This document shows positions 62,442 through 64,000 of a stretch of DNA of 64,000 bases, one piece after another. Each line of letters opens with the position of its first letter. The stretch's first letter is position 1. The stretch is from Rosettibacter sp964572725. GTDB lineage: Bacteria > Bacteroidota > Ignavibacteria > Ignavibacteriales > Melioribacteraceae. The stretch is from the NCBI GenBank assembly GCA_964572725.1, contig CAZNFW010000012.1, positions 4,138 through 68,137 of the forward strand, read 5' to 3'. Below the pieces are notes generated by a model, which had not been told where the DNA came from, did no database searches, and saw only the letters and a program-made list of their open reading frames with translations. The position numbers and the translations under genes were made by a program.

Positions 62442-63833
62442 TTATTTTGTAGTGGAATTAATTTTTTTTCTTAATTCAATTACTTCCAGAGCTTTATCTC
62501 TAACCATCTCATCTTCATCCTGTGATAAGCGAATCAATGCATTTGTCGATTCAGAATTTTCAATTGTCTCAAGTAATTCTATTAATCTTAATTTATTCCA
62601 GATATTTTCATCATTCATCATTGAATCAATAAAAAGAAGTGCACTTTCCGGATCAAGATTAAAGATAATTTCCATGCTTGCTCTTCTTACCTCTTCATCG
62701 GGATGAGTTAAATATTCACTTACAGCATGAATAAGATTACGAATCATCATTAGAGAAATTTGTAATTGAGTTTCTGAGTTCATGGCATGTGATATAATTG
62801 ATAAAAGCAAATTCAAAATATGAACAACATTTTCCGGTTTTTCATTGAGTATGCGCGGCATTTCTTCAAAGATAAAAGTAATATTATTTGTTACCTTTGA
62901 ACGGATTATTTCATCAAGTTCGTAATCTTCTCCAAGAAACTTTAGACTTGCAATTAAAATATCTTTATCATTAAAAACATTTATCAGCGACAGAGCAATT
63001 TTTTTATGTTCTGCAGTACCTTCTCTCAACGTATACATTAACAAACTTTTCATCTTATCATCAAATGGAATGTCAAGATTGTATTTTTCTTTTAATAAAA
63101 AGATTGAAGTTATCAGAGGCCATACAAGTGGTCCATGTACATTTAAGATTTGTTCCAGAAGAAAGAAATAAGTATTTACATCTCCAATGTATCCAAGACT
63201 TTCCAGAATTGAATATTTTGTTAATTCATCTTCAGAATTAAATCTTGAAATAAGAAAATCAAGAGCTTTTTGAGAGCCAATTTTTCCTAATGCTTCTACA
63301 ATTGTTGGTTTATATAATTCATTTCTTTCATAAAAAAGAAGCAATATCTCGACAGCATCTTCATAACGAATATTGCCAAGTGCTTCAATACAAGCAAGAA
63401 TAACATTATCGTTATCAGTAGTACTCATAACTTCAATAATATGGCTGGTTGCTTTAGGATTAGCAATTATTCCAAGTAAATCGATAATAAATTTATTATC
63501 ATCGTCATTCCGGTCGTGATTATATTCGATTAATGCATCAACAGACAAATCTCCAAGTTTTGCTAAAATTTCTCCAGCAAGATTTCTAATCGATATATCA
63601 GGCGAAGAAATATAAGGGACAAGATACGAAGGAGCTTCTTTCGGTTGATGATTTAATAACACCATAGTAGCAGCATTTCGCACACCTTTATCTTCATGTG
63701 ATATGAGTGAACATATTTGAGGAATAAATTTTCCAACATCTGAACTTTCATTTAATGAATATAAAGCATCAATTATTTCATCACTTGAATGTTTTTCTAA
63801 TTCTTTAAAAAAGTTATCAAAATTATTATTCAT
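62442..63833 (-). CDS. HEAT-repeat protein leading the chemotaxis operon
   Basis: 463 residues built of about 11-12 HEAT-like helical pairs (for example DKGVRNAATMVLLNHQPKEA, YEDAVEILLLFYERNEL, DEEVRRASMEIIFNLDPES, DEDEMVRDKALEVIELR). No signal peptide or TM, so cytoplasmic. HEAT scaffolds of this size are not among the classical Che proteins. As first gene it may organise CheA/CheR or connect the array with the cell pole; inference only. Its promoter region holds both a sigma54-like and a FliA-type element. Confidence 0.85.
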   Translation of the reverse strand: MNNNFDNFFKELEKHSSDEIIDALYSLNESSDVGKFIPQICSLISHEDKGVRNAATMVLLNHQPKEAPSYLVPYISSPDISIRNLAGEILAKLGDLSVDALIEYNHDRNDDDNKFIIDLLGIIANPKATSHIIEVMSTTDNDNVILACIEALGNIRYEDAVEILLLFYERNELYKPTIVEALGKIGSQKALDFLISRFNSEDELTKYSILESLGYIGDVNTYFFLLEQILNVHGPLVWPLITSIFLLKEKYNLDIPFDDKMKSLLMYTLREGTAEHKKIALSLINVFNDKDILIASLKFLGEDYELDEIIRSKVTNNITFIFEEMPRILNEKPENVVHILNLLLSIISHAMNSETQLQISLMMIRNLIHAVSEYLTHPDEEVRRASMEIIFNLDPESALLFIDSMMNDENIWNKLRLIELLETIENSESTNALIRLSQDEDEMVRDKALEVIELRKKINSTTK

Positions 63834-63861
63834 AAATGACCATCATTGTTTTTGAATAACT

Positions 63862-63944
63862 TTCAAGTTGTGTGCCTGTTATTATTATCTAAAAAATTCT
63901 TTTATGTATGCTGTTTTAAAGTTTATTATGAATAATATTAGCCA
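63862..63944 (-). promoter_or_regulatory. Operon D control region: palindromic operator and sigma54-like promoter
   Basis: The operator TGAATAATATTAGCCA (63929-63944) matches at 14 of 16 with one perfect half-site. The minus-strand element AGGCACA-CAAC-TTGAA (63877-63862) is the best -24 box (GGCAC) with GG-N10-GA. Centre to -24 distance is 61 bp. Predicted start near 63851. Confidence 0.65.
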
Positions 63945-63968
63945 AATGATAATAATCGTCCACTTTGA

Positions 63969-63995
63969 TTATCGAAAAGTTTTAGAAAAGATTTA
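63969..63995 (-). promoter_or_regulatory. FliA-type promoter upstream of the chemotaxis operon
   Basis: Minus strand TAAATCTT (63995-63988), 11-nt spacer, TTCGATAA (63976-63969). After the -10 comes TCAAAGTGGA, closely matching TTAAAGTGAG behind the fliC -10. The leader to the HEAT gene would be about 130 nt and would include the operator. Confidence 0.65.
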
Positions 63996-64000
63996 GCATA

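Overview
The window is an AT-rich (roughly 30% GC by eye), almost gap-free flagellar and chemotaxis locus, with every recognised gene on the minus strand. P-ring and L-ring genes (flgI, flgH, flgA) show a cell with an outer membrane. The combination of FlhF/FlhG, FliW/CsrA, a divergent CheZ, FliA and sigma54-like promoters, together with the codon and protein character, suggests a member of the Bacteroidota-Chlorobiota-Ignavibacteriota group, most likely an Ignavibacteria-type organism. That placement is inference. No rRNA, tRNA, CRISPR array or intact insertion sequence was seen.

Layout, read in the direction of transcription (high to low coordinates). (D) 63833-56922: chemotaxis operon with a HEAT-repeat protein, cheR, two cheY-like genes, cheZ, cheA, cheB and a small CxC protein. 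(C) 56802-44019: flgB, flgC, a small protein, fliE, fliF, fliG, fliH, fliI, fliJ, a MotE/YlxF-like gene, fliK, flgD, a TIGR02530-type gene and flgE. (B) 43698-34545: fliL, fliM, fliN, fliO, fliP, fliQ, fliR, flhB, flhA, flhF, flhG. (E) 34457-12604: a small membrane protein, fliA, two HDOD proteins, a degenerate histidine kinase, an unknown membrane protein, flgF, flgG, flgA, flgH, flgI, flgJ, flgN, flgK, flgL, motA2, motB2, fliW, csrA, a REC/HPt gene interrupted by an N gap, motA1, motB1, two response regulators, an unknown gene, a PAS histidine kinase and an unknown two-TM protein. (A) 12475-1609: nucleotide-sugar genes, a methyltransferase and three glycosyltransferase genes, probably for flagellin or surface glycosylation. 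Last come flagellin fliC and the start of fliS.

The main new observation is regulatory. Each of the five long operons is preceded by one copy of a 16-bp palindrome (consensus TGGCTAATATTAGCCA), with a -24/-12 element (GG-N10-G, TTG at -12) 60-81 bp downstream. This looks like a single sigma54 activator regulon. A second tier uses FliA-type promoters (TAAA-N17-CGATAA) in front of fliC, a gene at 16961 and the chemotaxis operon. The FliA in this window appears to lack region 3, and these promoters lack the usual GC in front of CGATAA. At 16961 the FliA promoter lies inside a hairpin that would hide the start codon in read-through mRNA but not in mRNA made from that promoter. The fliC leader carries two CsrA-type GGA sites, matching the fliW-csrA pair in operon E. 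A 162-bp MITE-like element separates flgE from fliL.
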